A stretch of DNA of 64,000 nt from Castanea sativa (taxonomy: Eukaryota > Streptophyta > Magnoliopsida > Fagales > Fagaceae). The notes beneath the pieces are model-generated. The model was not told the origin of the DNA, did no database searches, and saw only the letters and a list, made by a program, of their open reading frames with translations. Of the stretch, positions 11,701 to 24,512 are shown one piece after another; the first letter of the stretch is position 1, and every line of letters begins with the position of its first letter. Both the position numbers and the translations under genes were made by a program. Location: the NCBI RefSeq assembly GCF_040712315.1, contig NC_134013.1, positions 80,234,001-80,298,000 on the forward strand. The letters are read 5' to 3'.

Positions 11701-14700
11701 GTTCTTTTTACCCCTTGGTTTTGTGCTGTTTTCATTCAGAAATACTAATGCGTTTGTTGGTTTAAATTTGTCTAACTTTTTTCCATGTATTGCTTTTGTT
11801 AATGTTGCACAAACTTCTGTGGTTTTTATCTTCTGCTGATCTCAACTAATGTTGATGCAATCATCTCTAGAACATACTTATATCCAAACATCTCTGAACT
11901 TTTCTGGAAATACAACTGCATCTTAGAAGATTTCTTGAATGTGTGCTCGTTATTGTGGAAAAAGAGGTTGGGTGGGTATATGAGGGAGGTTAGATGTAGG
12001 TTTTATGGAGATTATTGATAGATAGAGAGGAGGGCGTGGCGTGTAACTGGAGTGGGTTTGGCTCCCTTATGGTTTGTGTTTGAATTTTTGAATGTTTTTC
12101 TGTAGACGCATATGGACATGCGTGAATGACTCATAATGCAACTAAATATCACAAAATTTGAGAATAATAGAAGAGTGATGATGCTGGCCTTTTCCCATCA
12201 AATACAGTGCAAAGTTTACCGGCTCTGATATTTTGAGCTATGGTGTTTCAACATGTTGTCATTATGGAGAAGTTCTGTTTGTTGGGTCATTCTCTTTTGC
12301 TGGCTGCCAAGTACGAATGTAATTATTATAATATATTGTGATTCACTTTTGAGAGAACTGTTCTTGTGGAATTTATTAAAATTTTTATGTAGCAAAACTA
12401 AAACTAATTTGAAAGTTATAGCTTGCAATGCTACTTGGAAGCACAATTAATTAGATGAAGACTATGAGACATCTTGGTTATTACTGGATATTAGTGTCTA
12501 TGACTGGTGAAAGTTCTGAGGACGGTGCAGGTGGAGTAATATGGTTGATAATGTGGGATTTTTTGTTAAGTTAAATGATTTTTTCCTTTTAATATTTTTG
12601 AAAAACATATTTGTGTATTTTGGTGGATATCAAGTCAAATTCCGTTATATATTGTTATTGTTATAAAGCTCTCACAAAGGGAGGCATCCATTCTTTTCCT
12701 TGGAGAAGCATTTGGAAGGTGAAAGTTCCTAGTAGAGGCCTTTTTTACATGGACTGCCACTATGGGAAAGATCCTTACTTTGAATAATTTGAGAAAGAGG
12801 AATATTTGTATTGTCAATTGGTGTTGTTTGTGCAAGAATAGTTGGAAATCTGGGGTTCATCAGCTTATCCATTGCACCTATGCTTGAAGGTTATGGAATT
12901 TTGTCTTATGTTTGTTTGGGGTTTCTTGGGTGATGCCAAAGCATGTGGTGGAGTTGTTGGGGCAATCCCACTGGGTCTCATGTGGACCTTGGAGAGAGTA
13001 AATCAACCCACCTTTGAGGCGGAGGAACACTCAATATTGGATTTGCAGTGTTTTCTTTTTGTATGATTGGATGGCTGTTGTGGGGGGGTAAAAATGTTCG
13101 AACAAACATTTGGGCTTTGGGCCTGATTGGTTAATACAAGTCTGTTTGGTCAGGGTCCATAGGCTCATAGGTTAGTCCGCATTATAGTGGTCCGAGGAGT
13201 TGTCCGAGGAGGAGTATATCCTCGGACAGGCCCAACAATGGCCCTGGGATTTGCTAAACGGATTGGAGGCAAAATTCTGGAAGAACTGGTGTATAAAAGT
13301 GTGATCCAAGCATCCTTTAGAAGTAAGAACGTGTGAGAAATATCTGAGAAAAAAGTTGCTACCACCACATTAAAGGCCCTGCATCTACCTCCCTGGCCAC
13401 ATTAATGGGGAAGTGACCTCTGAACAGTAGAATTCAACCTTCCTACTATTATTTGAAGATTTCACGAAGGTGGTGGATGGAATAAGTATCTAAGAGGTAA
13501 ATTTGTGTGACACGTAGATGAAACATGGAAGAAGAAGAAGTACATAAGAAGACGAGAGAGGAAAGAAGGGGGCGGCGGCTGGTTAGCTGAAAAGAACTAA
13601 GAACTGTAATTTTTGGCATAGAAAGAGAAGTATCATACAAATTGTCCTCGACTTACATCTGAGGAGGTTTTTTTGTCATATTCATTTGTCTTTTGCATAG
13701 ATTGCGGCATTTTAGCCGGAAGATCAAATTTCCAACATCCCGAACCTAGGTTTCAAACCCATACTCTACAAATTTCATTGTATAAGGCTCATTGGGCCTG
13801 AGCCCATCACTTGTTTTTGAGTCCAGGTACAAATTGTGCACTTACAGCTGTGATGAGTGTTCATTTCTTCTCTTCTCTTCTCTTGTAGAGTTTTTAGATT
13901 TATGTACTTTCTGTTGATTCTTGCCTTTCCTTTGTACATGAAGGCTAGCATGGTTTTTTTTTTTGTTCTTTTCAATAAAATAATTAATTATTTTTAAAAA
14001 AAGGACGGTGGATATTAAGTTGCTTTTAGGAAGTGCCTTTGGCTGTCCTGACTTGCATTTTATTTTTGTTTACTTTTTTTTGGGGGGGGGCTTGGGGGGG
14101 GGGGGGGAGCGGGGAGTGGAATGTGATGAAGTAGTGGAATCCTCGGCTAATTTTAATTTTAATTAAAGATGAGAATCAGCTTTGCATGTTGTTGGACACC
14201 ATTCATCTTGTCTATACCACATGAAACCTTTTCTCATATGATGTGATAGACTAACATGATATGTTAGTGTTGCCTTATCAGTTAGGAACCTTTCTGTTCA
14301 ATAACTATGGTGTCCAAACTACATATTCTAAAGTAGAGATGCTTCTTAATTCCGGTAGCCGTAATTATGTGTTCTTCAATTGGAGGTTGCTTGCATGCTT
14401 GTAATTTTCTATCTTGTTTTGTTTTCCCCTTTTCAAGGCTAGTCGCATTCTTTTGACTGGTGATCACTCTGTGCGGAATGAATTAATAGAGGTGGAAGAA
14501 AATTTCAGTGATGACTCTGTATGTAACAGATATCTAGCTCAGGCTGCCGAAGTCTTTGATTCCGATTTAATGAAAGGTATTAGAATGTGTTTAGAAATAT
14601 TTTGGTTGCGGCCAATAATATCTTCCTGGCAGTATCTCTATTCAAATGATCATAACTTAGTGTATCAACAAAGTTGTGTGCTTTAAATATTTGAAATAAG

Positions 14701-14883
14701 AAAACATTTAATCTATGATTACTATAATTTTTTACTCTTATAGTTAATAAGTATTTATATTTTTATCTGTAGATGGCATTCCATCTGATCTGTCGTGTGT
14801 GGAGATCTTAAAGGAGCCATATTTCTCAAGAAAGCTTTTATGCCTAATCAAAATTCTTTCATCCATCAGGTTGGTACTAAAAA

Positions 14884-14918
<35 letters not shown>

Positions 14919-17900
14919 GTGCTGATAATCTGTTTTTTGTGCTTTCTATGACAAATATGTCTTTTGACTATTTGACTATTATTACTTATGAAAAAAGACT
15001 AATAGATTAGATTAGATGACTAACTATAACAATCTCTTAAGGAATGGTTTTTTGTGTTTGTCACAGTTCACCTGTAACACCTCTTACTCGTTCTATCCAC
15101 TCCCTTTTAAACTTCAAAATAAGGGAGTGACTCTTTCCATTCTCTCTATTAAAACTCTCAAACAAAAGAATATAAGGAATATTCCAAAATAATTCCTTTC
15201 ATTTCATTCCTTCCCCTCCTCCCAAATGGGGGTGTAAGTGGAGATGTGCCTTAAATAGTCTATTCAACTAAACTCAATTAAGCCTTAATCCAAACTAAAT
15301 TGCAGTTGCTCCATCGATCCCTTTCCAACTAATTGGGTTGTTGAAAGAACTCACATCAACTCTTCTAAAATACAAAAAGTGCACAATTTTACACATTTTA
15401 CCTTAAAAATCACTCGCATTAGCTCTTCTAAAATTGTGCAAATTTCCAAAAAGTTATAGTAACCGTGTAAAGATCCATGGTTACTGTTCACTTGTGCATT
15501 AATATTTAATTAATTTCTCTCTCTTTCTTTCTATTCCATTTTGTTACTTGCTTCCTTCTTTTTCTTTTCTCTCTATCTATGGCTTTTCTCTTTCTCTTTT
15601 TCTTTTCTTTCTTTATTTCTTCCCCTTAATCTACAGTCCTTGCTCATCACCTATTAGCCACCACCACCAGTCTAATTGGTGGCTCTCCTTTGTTTCCTAC
15701 CCATTTTTATTCTCTCTCAACTTAAAACCCATAATAGAGCAGTTCATTTTCCTCTTTGGTGCTCTTCTATTTTCTGCTACCATGCTCACCGAGATTCAGA
15801 ACTTTGCTAGAAGTGCGAGTGACTAGGTTTGCTGATTTTGGTGGTGGTTTGCTTAGTGGTATCTTGGCTGGAATTTTTTGTGATTTGGATGTGGGGGTTT
15901 TGGTGTAGGAAGAGAGGCTGTGATTTGTGTCTGTAGAGGTTTGCCTTGAGTTTGATTTGGGTTAAATTGTGTTTGTTTGGTGAGAAAACAAAGGAAAAAA
16001 AAGAAGACAAATAATAGTAAAAAAATAAAGGAAGAATTAATATTATATTAAAAGAAAGTGTAAAATAGATAATGTAATGTTGGTATTTTTGCAGAGTGGT
16101 AAGGCCAAAATAGATGGAAATTTTTAGATGGACTGATGCGGTTGCTCTTACATGCATCTATTTACTGCCATTATATCTTATCAGGGTGATTCTTCTCCTC
16201 ACCTTCTTGTTTGTCACATCCTTCTTCACTATCTACCTTGTAAATATGCAACAAATTTTTTCCTCCCATTTTTTAATTCACCTCTCTCTCTCTCTTTCTC
16301 TCTCTGTGCCAACACATTGATAATCAAACTGACCGAACTGGATGAGGAGCAATGTTAATCAGAGTTTGAAAAACCAAATAGACACCCTTATTTTGACTAA
16401 GCGTGTCCTTATCTAGCATTAAGGAAAAAGCAACACCAAGAAACAATCAGGCCCCTTGAAGTAACCAAACATCCCTAACAAGAATTTCTTATCTGGGTCA
16501 AGCCATCCTTATCCAAGATAGTGAATAACCAACATCAATAACCAAACAAAGGCAAACAGGAGTATCCTTATCAAGATTAAGCTGTCATTATCTGGGATAG
16601 TAAATAACCAACACCACAAACAAAACAGGAGTCTTCCTTGTCAAGTTTGAATTGACAATGCTATCGATACTTAGAAACTCCCAGTGACCACCAAACCAGC
16701 ACAAATGAAGCTCATTGACGGCCTGAAAAACACGATACGCACCTAAGTATGTTGGAAACCACCATGCTTCTGTCAAAACGACCAGGAACTGAAAGGAAGA
16801 GCTTTTATAAAAACAGGGCTGATGGTTTTGCATTAGGGATTCGGTATATTTACAGAAGTGCCACAACCTTTTTTTTAAGTTTCTGGAACTGTTTTAAAAA
16901 AATACTGCTTTGGAGTTTTCTAAAAATTGTTCTATATAGTGTTTTTTGAGTAGCTATTTTTTAAGAACTGAAAACAGAAAATACCCAACCAAATGCCTTG
17001 AACAAACTTTTTTTTTTCTTATTTATTTATTTTTCAATTTTGAACAAGTGCAAATAATCATGCCCATACATGTATGTGTGTGTTTGTAGGCAACTATTCT
17101 GATAAAGCTTGTTTCCTTTTCTCAGGTTACAACCAGATAGGAAATGTATAATATTTGTTAATAGGGTTGTTACAGCGAGATCTTTGTCGTTAATATTACA
17201 GAAGCTTAAGATGTTAGCATCTTGGAAGTGTGATTTTCTTGTGGGAGTCCACGCTGGACTAAAAAGTATGTCTCGGAAGACCATGAACATTATACTTGAG
17301 AGATTTCGATCGGGAGAGGTAATGCTTAATGTTTTAAAGATTCTATCATTGGTTTCTTTTCTTTGATGGCATCTAAAAAATAATCAAACTGCACTTAACT
17401 TTTCTTAATATATTCTAAGATGCATTAGACAATACGTTTACCCCTTATATGTGCACATAAGGGACAGACATATTGGATGCTCATTTGTTACATGACACTG
17501 AGTGCACCAACATCTGACATGACAACGGGGGTCTTGGTTTGAGATTTGTTTGACTTGCTTATTATTGGACATGTATCCATTAGAGATGCCAGACAAAGGA
17601 ATAGTGCAGCTTATTGGAAATTACTATAAGCTGTTACAAGAACAATGTTGTACATGTCTCTATGAAAGTTGTTACTTTGTGTGGTATCAAGTAACAAACA
17701 AAGAGCAGAGTTTCAGACTAAACTGTTTGAGGATCTTTATTGTAGAAATTGTTATCTAGTGCGATCCATCACATAATTGTTTACATTATTAAGCAATTAA
17801 CAGATGATATAGGATAGGTTTAGGAGCTGTTCCTTTGGGCACTTGTCACTTATTAGAGAATTATTCATTTTTCAGTAACACTTTTCATATATTTCTTGAA

Positions 17901-20900
17901 TTACTATGACCCAAAAACATTGCCACAAGAAAACCTTCCAATAATGACCAAATTCCCTTCCGATGGCATTGACATTAATCATTTTTATATCTTGACTGTA
18001 GGTCATTTATGCACCATTGAGTATTGCTAGAAAGGAAAAAATTGTATCGTTCTAGAAAACCATAGGTGAGGTGTCCCTATTCTAGACTCTTCTAGAAGAT
18101 ACTTTTGGTGAGGTGTCCCTACAAGCTTCATTATCAGAATATTCTTTGTAATATTCTATAAATCTTCTTCTATATACATGTGGAATGAATTAGGTGAGGA
18201 CTGTATATAGAAAACAGCTCCTCACTTCTCATATTCTCTTCTTATTTACATCTTCCTTTTTATTAACAAGTATATAATGGGTGGAAAATACCTGCTAATA
18301 TAAAATAGCAATGCAGTCAAATATTCCTTTCCTATCTAATAAGCATAACATTGAAAAAATCTTGGTGATGATGATGATCATTGAGACCCGTTTTTGCAAT
18401 ATATTGATTCTGTTAAGAGTATCCAATCCAAGAGCTTAAGTCAGTAAGTGGTGAGGACTAACAAGACATACTGACAAGCAACATACCCAATGGGATTCCT
18501 TCAAACTTTTTTTCTTGTCCGTGCCCTACAGAATTAATCTAAGACAAATGGGCTTGATGACCGAACTGAAACAAAGACCAATGGGCCTGGCACTAGGAGC
18601 AACAACAAACAAACTGAGCTCTAATATAACATTAGAGCATTCAACCCAAAAGGCTTAAGCTCATGGGCAATGAAAAATTTACAATATTGTATCACTCATC
18701 CTCATGTGTGGGTCCACACTTCTCCTCAATTAGTTGACAAATTACCACTTACCGTAATAGCTTAAATGATGGTGAATCACTTAACCATTATTCTAATACT
18801 CCTCGCATATGGAACTAGACTCCCTCTCAATTAGTGGGGTCCAACTTGTGGAATTTTCAACTTTAAATGGGACGAAGAGTGGAAACATGGTTTGAATTTG
18901 GGACTGCCTGATTTGATCCTATAAAAAAACTAAAACTATCACTTACCTGACAAGCATACGCTGATTGTAAATGGTGAATTAATCACATAACAAGTAATAA
19001 GCTCAAACTTCTTTCAATGAGTGGGTGCTCAACATGTGCAATTTCAACTTCATTGGGAAATATGGAGGGGAGACATGGTTCAAAAACCTGTTTTATTTAT
19101 TATTATTTTGTATCCATTTATTTTATATAGAGAAACTTGCTTTGATATCATGACAAATTACCATTTATCCCAATCGTGTAAGCTGATGGAAAATGATGAA
19201 TTTAATCAATTAACTATTATTCTAATAAACTCTCTAGAAATTGAGGCTAATCGTTAATTTCTACTGGTGTTGCTTTGGCAGTTAAATCTATTGATTGCTA
19301 CTAAAGTTGGTGAAGAAGGACTTGATATTCAGACATGTTGTCTTGTGATACGGTTTGATCTTCCAGAAACTGTTTCTAGCTTCATACAATCAAGGGGTCG
19401 TGCACGAATGCCTCAGTCTAAATATGTGTTTTTGTTGGACAGGTGTCTTTTTAAAGCATGCATTGTATGTAAGTCCATCCATTGGTTCTTTTTCTTTTTC
19501 TAAATAAGACTAACTACCATTTATGTTATTGATTCAGTGGCAACCAGAAGGAGGTAGATTTGATAAAAGATTTTCAGAAAGATGAAGATCGAATGAACAT
19601 GGAAATTGCTATTCGAACATCAAATGAAACCTTTATTGGTTCTGAAGAAAAAATTTATAAAGTTGATTCGTCTGGTGCTTCTATCAGCTCTGGATATAGC
19701 ATCTCATTACTCCACCAATATTGTTCAAAACTCCCCTGTGATGAGTATGCCCTTTCACTAATTATGATCATTGTTTCACTTGAAAATTATGAGTTTAATC
19801 ACTTGAAAACATTGTGAACTTTGTATAACTGATCATATCTATATTTTGAGATGTATTGTATGATTTCTTTTCTTGGCAGGTTTTTTGACCCCAAGCCAGA
19901 ATTTTCTTATTTTGATGACATAGGAGGTACTGTCTGCCACATAAATTTACCTCCCAATGCTCCACTACGTCAAGTTGTTGGTGCCCCACAATCTTCAACT
20001 GAAGCTGCTAGAAAAGATGCCTGTCTGAAAGCAATTGAAATGTTACATAAAATGGGTGCCTTGAATGACTATCTCCTGGTTGGGCAAGATGATGTAGATG
20101 AAGTCGGATTGGGGTCGGATTCTTCTGACTCAGATAGCTGTGAAGGTTGAAGCATTAAGCCAAAGAAATTTTGCTTATTAATGTTTCTTCTCTTCTTTTT
20201 TTCATTATGTCATATCAAATGTCTTTGATTTTGCATGTTGTCAGGTGAGGGTCCCCGAGCTGAACTACATGAGATGCTAGTTCCTGCTGTGCTAAAAGAA
20301 CCATGGACTAACTTGGAGAATCCTGTCCATTTTTACTCTTACTATATAGAATTTAGTCCTCGTCCTGAGGATAGGATCTACAAAAAATTTAGTCTATTTG
20401 TCAAAGCAGCCCTGCCTGAAGAGGCCGAGAGAATGGAACTTGATCTTCATCTGGCTCATGGTAGATCTGTGATGACCAAGTTTGTGCCATCGGGAGTTGC
20501 AGAATTTGATAAAGATGAGGTAGATGGCATTTGTTGGAAAAAATTTTATGATGGTAAACTAATCTTCTGACATTGTCCAATTTATATTTTTACAGATTGT
20601 GCTGGCACAGAATTTTCAAGAAATGTATCTCAAGGTCATCCTTGACCGATCAAAATTCGTTCCTGAATCTGTTTCCTTGGGAAAAAGCAATACTTGTGAA
20701 TCGAGTTCATTGACCTTCTACCTGTTGCTTCCAGTAATTTTGCATGATAGTGATAACAAAATTACTGTAGATTGGAAGATTATTAGAAGATGTTTATCTT
20801 CCCCTGTTTTTAGGACTCCAGAAGATGCCATGGAAAAGGAAAATTTTCCTTTGCGTGATCATTTGCTACTTGCCAATGGTTACAGAAGCATAAGTGAGGT

Positions 20901-23078
20901 TACGGATAGTTTAGTGCATGCTCCTCCATACAAACAGGGTTTTTTCTTCATCACTAACATAGTTGATGGAAAGAACGGACACAGCCCTCATTCAGAAACT
21001 TCAAGCTATGCAGAGCACTTGTATGAGAAGTATGCAACTAGGCTTCTTGACACTTCGTTGACTATTTATACCATTTTGGAATCTTGGATTACTCCTGAAA
21101 CACATTTTATGTCATGTTATGCCTAATTTCTGCTTATTTAAAGGGAATTTGTTAATATATAATGAACTTAAAAGCGTAATAATAAATATCTAATTTTTAT
21201 ATATGCATACAAAATATACTAACTTCTGTTGCTTCTCTTTTATTAATTTATTAAATCATTTTTTCTTAAATGTTGGAAGTCAGGTTTGGCATTCTACTCA
21301 AATGCCCTAAACAACCTCTTTTGCATGCAAAACCGCTTTTTTGCTTGCGTAACTTGCTACATAATCGAAAGCCAGAAGATTCAGGTAATTATTTCATTCG
21401 GTTTGTCATAGTTCTCTTTTTGTTGGGGTTATTTGCATTAAGTAATTCCTGCTTGTGTTGCAATTCTATTAATTTTGGAGTGTGTTGCATCTCAACCATG
21501 TTTTTTCTGGATGTTTTGTCGGGCTGCATCCTCTGTATACCACCATCCCCCTCATTTGCCCGCGTGCACACACACACACACTTATTAAAAATTCAGTGTA
21601 TAATTAAGCTTTTGCTGCAAAGATTTTGTGTTTATTGAGCTGAATACTTTCGTAGTCCTAATGATATTTCCATTTAGTACTGAAAGCAATAAGAACCCTG
21701 GAACTTCTATGCGACTAAAACCATTTTTCACATTGGTAATTAAATGCGAACCCTGTGGGTCTTGAAACCCACGACCTCACCCTTCACCTATTCTTACAGG
21801 GGAGGTGGTGCCAGATAGAGTTCATTATTGGCTAACACAATTAAAAGAAACAATCCACCGTATTGAAGTTGCTGCATTGTTCATAATCCATATTCAATTG
21901 GAGAGCTATTTTGAGTTCAGTGGGGTTTATCTGCTTGGTGGAAATTAAATGGCAGTGTTGACATAGATAACTTAAATTTTTGGAAAGGTATTTTATTAGC
22001 AGGAGATTTTGTGGTTGAACCCCAAGACAAGCTCCCAGCTGGTTTGAAAATTTATGTGTGTTAGGCTCATGCATGGGAGCTTATGCATGAGGGATTCTTG
22101 TAGTAGATGAAATCCATGGTATGCTGATAGCTATAAGCTTTTGAGACAACTAGTAATTTATCAGGTAGGATGTGACTTGCTTTCATTGCTAGACAACAAC
22201 TAGAATCTACAAAAGATAAAACTCTAAAGATTAGTGTTAGCTTTTGTAGTAGATGGTTTATGGTCGGGATTTTAGAATCGAAAATCAGGAATAGTAACTG
22301 GAGTTTGAGAAAGACAGGATAATATAGAAAGAGAAATATAATATTGAATCCTAGATTTAGAATTAAAGCATAAATAATCTTCCATACCTCAAAGAAGAAA
22401 ATCAGAACTATTTATATGCTAGAAATTCTAGCAAACATTGAATACTAGATGTAGAATAGGTCAGATCACAACCGAGAACTTAAAATGACAAAACCATAAT
22501 TTGTTCGCTGCTATAGTGGTGTATAAGATACATGTGCTACAGTAAGTTGAATTAAAGATAAAAGGAACAAATAAGAGGGCAAGCAAATATAAGTAATATC
22601 TTACTGGATGCTTAAATGAGCTCTTGTTGAGTTGGCACCTCCTCCATTTGTAAAAGAAGCTGGAGGGTGAGGACACAAGTTCAAGACCCACCGGGTATCT
22701 GTAACTTATCAATTAAAAAAATAAGTTGACTCTTTAATCTAAAATAAAAGGTCTAGCTAATAAAAGTGATATCTTAATGGATGCTCCAAATTTTTTACTA
22801 CGGCTTGGTTGTCGTTTTTGTTGGATCTTAACGGATGCTCCAAAGCTACTGGGGTACATTGTAACTTGATAGGGCCACTGAGCAGTTTTGGTTCCTGAAG
22901 TTTCAAATGAGTGTCATTTGTCTCTCTGTCCACTTCCGTTAGTTTCCTTACCTATGTGTCCAACAGAGCAGTGACCCGACAACTTTTTTTAATTAAAAAA
23001 TTACAAACCAGCTTGGGTCTAATGGAGCAACCTGTTTCTATTTGTGTCATTCCCCAATTCAAACCCAATAACCATATT

Positions 23079-23125
<47 letters not shown>

Positions 23126-23871
23126 AAACCCCCATGCAATGCTGTCCTCCCTCCCATGCAATGGCATCCTCCTCCCTCCAGCACTCTTGTGGCTATGCTC
23201 TTTGGTCCTTTGGGTCAGCTTCCATATGCTTGCTGTGAAAACAATGGGAAAAAAAAAGGACAAACTTGTGAATCTTATACTCAATTCAGCCTAATACACT
23301 TCCTTCACTTAAGCAGAACTGCAGAAGTGTAAAAAACAGTACCCAAAATTATTTTTTTCCCCAATTTTTGGATTAACAGAAACCAAAAAATGCATGACTA
23401 AAAAAATTCTTTATGGGTTTATTTAATTTTCATTAGGTTTCTCAACAAACCTGCACATTGGTTAGAGAAAGCATTAAAAGATTAAATATTTGTAATAATT
23501 TGATTGTTACAATGGGGGAGGGGGGATTTGAGCCTTGGATGTCTTCAGTGGAAACTTTAGGAGGTGCCAACTAGTTAAGCTACAAGGCAAAGATAAAATG
23601 TTTTTATTTTATTTTATTTATTTTTTATATAAAAAAAAGTGGATATTGGGTACTTTAGGAAATATGACCTTGGGGGCCTTCATAGGGAGCAAGGTTCCGA
23701 CATTGGTCTTGGATGAAGGGATGACTTTCTCAACTAAAACGCGATTCAGCAGTGGAAGTAAATGCATTGCCGTCTAAGAAGCTAACAAATACAGAGTAGC
23801 ACAGAGAGGCCAAAGTTTTGAGAAGTCTACGGAGGGGGCAGGACGGTTTCACATGGGGGTTAGAGCTCAAA

Positions 23872-23925
<54 letters not shown>

Positions 23926-24477
23926 TCAATTAGGTTACTGGGTTTGAATGGGGGAAAGAGAAAGAGACCTAGATAGAAACAGGTTGCTTTGTTAGACCCA
24001 AGCTTTTGTGTAATTTGTTAATAGTAAAAGAGTTGCCACATCATTAAAAAAAATGCCACATCATTGCTCCATTAGACACATAGACAAGGTAACTAATGGA
24101 AGTTGATAGAGGGAATAGTGCTCACTTTTGAAATTCTTGAGACCAATAGTGCTAATTTAAAATTTCAGGGACCAAAAGTGCTCTGTTGTTAAACTTTAGA
24201 GACCAAAACTATATTTCGGCCTCCTTAATATTGAAATGGTTAATGTGAAAGACAGAGGTTAAGTGACAAGTTATTTTATTAAAAAAAAATTGAGAGTTTA
24301 GAATTGAACATGACGTTGATATAAAATGTAATACGTGTGGGCATAGGTGCTTTTGTTATACCTTGCTCTCCCTAGGAGCCATTACTCTTTTATCTTGTTG
24401 TGTTTTCTTTAAACAAGAATAATCTTCTTTTTTGACTATACTCATCTCAGTGTCTCTTATAGCTCTCTCTCTCTCCC

Positions 24478-24512
<35 letters not shown>

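Noticed and set aside
15548..15826. 92-codon frame rich in Phe, Ser and Leu in DCL4 intron 10
   Set aside because: Derived from CT/TTC-rich sequence within a probable transposon, with no recognisable domain.
22911..23294. Open frames of RERERE and LSLSLS runs on both strands
   Set aside because: Pure translation of GA/CT microsatellite in the inverted-repeat element.
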